From contig DALTWN010000067.1 of the NCBI GenBank assembly GCA_029987045.1, positions 1 to 6,059 of the forward strand: 6,059 nucleotides of DNA. The letters are read 5' to 3'. The DNA comes from Methanocorpusculum sp. (lineage in GTDB: Archaea; Halobacteriota; Methanomicrobia; Methanomicrobiales; Methanocorpusculaceae). The position numbers and the translations under genes were made by a program. Below, piece by piece: positions 6,008 through 6,059 of the stretch (within the stretch, counting starts at the first letter, position 1; each line of letters starts with the position of its first letter). The notes under the pieces were generated by a model that was given only the letters and a program-made list of their open reading frames with translations, ran no database searches and was not told the origin of the DNA.

Positions 6008-6059
6008 ATGGGTAAAATTTACCAGATGTTTGAAGTTCCGGAAGACCTCCAGAACAAGG
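6008..6059 (+). CDS. rpl7ae: Ribosomal protein L7Ae (N-terminal fragment, cut by window end)
   Basis: Only 17 codons are present, reading MGKIYQMFEVPEDLQNK. The FEVPEDLQNK block is characteristic of the N-terminus of euryarchaeal L7Ae, which normally continues with a KALEAL-type helix and the GTNEATKA RNA-binding segment beyond this window. L7Ae is a 50S ribosomal protein and also the kink-turn-binding core subunit of box C/D and H/ACA RNPs and archaeal RNase P. The start at 6008 is favoured by the GTGAT signal and by the usual short N-terminus. An in-frame ATG at 5978 (AAGGA 9 nt upstream, no intervening stop) would add ten residues, MNSPLSEVIT. The gene has its own promoter region and is separate from the glycosylation genes. 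Confidence 0.8.
   Translation, partial: MGKIYQMFEVPEDLQNK

Noticed and set aside
1..6059. CRISPR arrays, tRNA or rRNA genes, insertion sequences, attachment sites
   Set aside because: No spaced direct repeats, no tRNA-like or rRNA sequence, no transposase, no terminal repeats; coding genes fill nearly all of 51-5775.

Overview
The window looks like a methanogenic archaeon, most likely of the Methanomicrobiales (genus not resolvable by eye). The reasons are: the last codons encode the start of archaeal ribosomal protein L7Ae; a GGTGAT Shine-Dalgarno complementary to the archaeal 16S 3' end precedes two of the genes; base composition is moderate; and genes 2 to 4 match the archaeal polyprenyl-phosphate-sugar / flippase-like / DUF2298 set. 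These are family recognitions from memory; no database search was possible.

Layout: all six genes lie on the + strand. Positions 51-5022 form a tightly packed four-gene operon: an FAD-dependent oxidoreductase of the protoporphyrinogen-oxidase/amine-oxidase type; a small GT2 glycosyltransferase of the dolichyl-phosphate-sugar synthase type; an integral membrane protein of the flippase-like (LPG synthase TM / UPF0104) family; and a 682-residue DUF2298 (Chlor_Arch_YYY) membrane protein that resembles GT-C glycosyltransferases. Junctions are a 4-nt overlap, a 1-nt gap and an 11-nt overlap. After a 54-nt gap comes a second GT2 (5077-5775), a paralogue of the first. Its upstream sequence carries the same two-box motif, in the same spacing, as the upstream sequence of the first gene.

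Working model (inference): the GT2 enzymes charge a polyprenyl phosphate with a hexose on the cytoplasmic face, the flippase-like protein helps move or present it across the membrane, and the DUF2298 protein transfers the sugar to an acceptor outside. Genes 2 and 3 together look like a split version of haloarchaeal AglD, in which a GT2 domain and a TM domain are fused. The oxidoreductase's substrate is unknown.

From 5776 the sequence changes character: an AT-rich intergenic stretch with two small palindromes, a probable TATA box, and a roughly 100-nt structured leader to the L7Ae gene, which is cut by the window end. That leader contains a sequence that folds into a textbook kink-turn, the RNA motif that L7Ae itself binds, directly upstream of and partly over the ribosome binding site. 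This is the most interesting feature of the window and suggests autogenous translational control.
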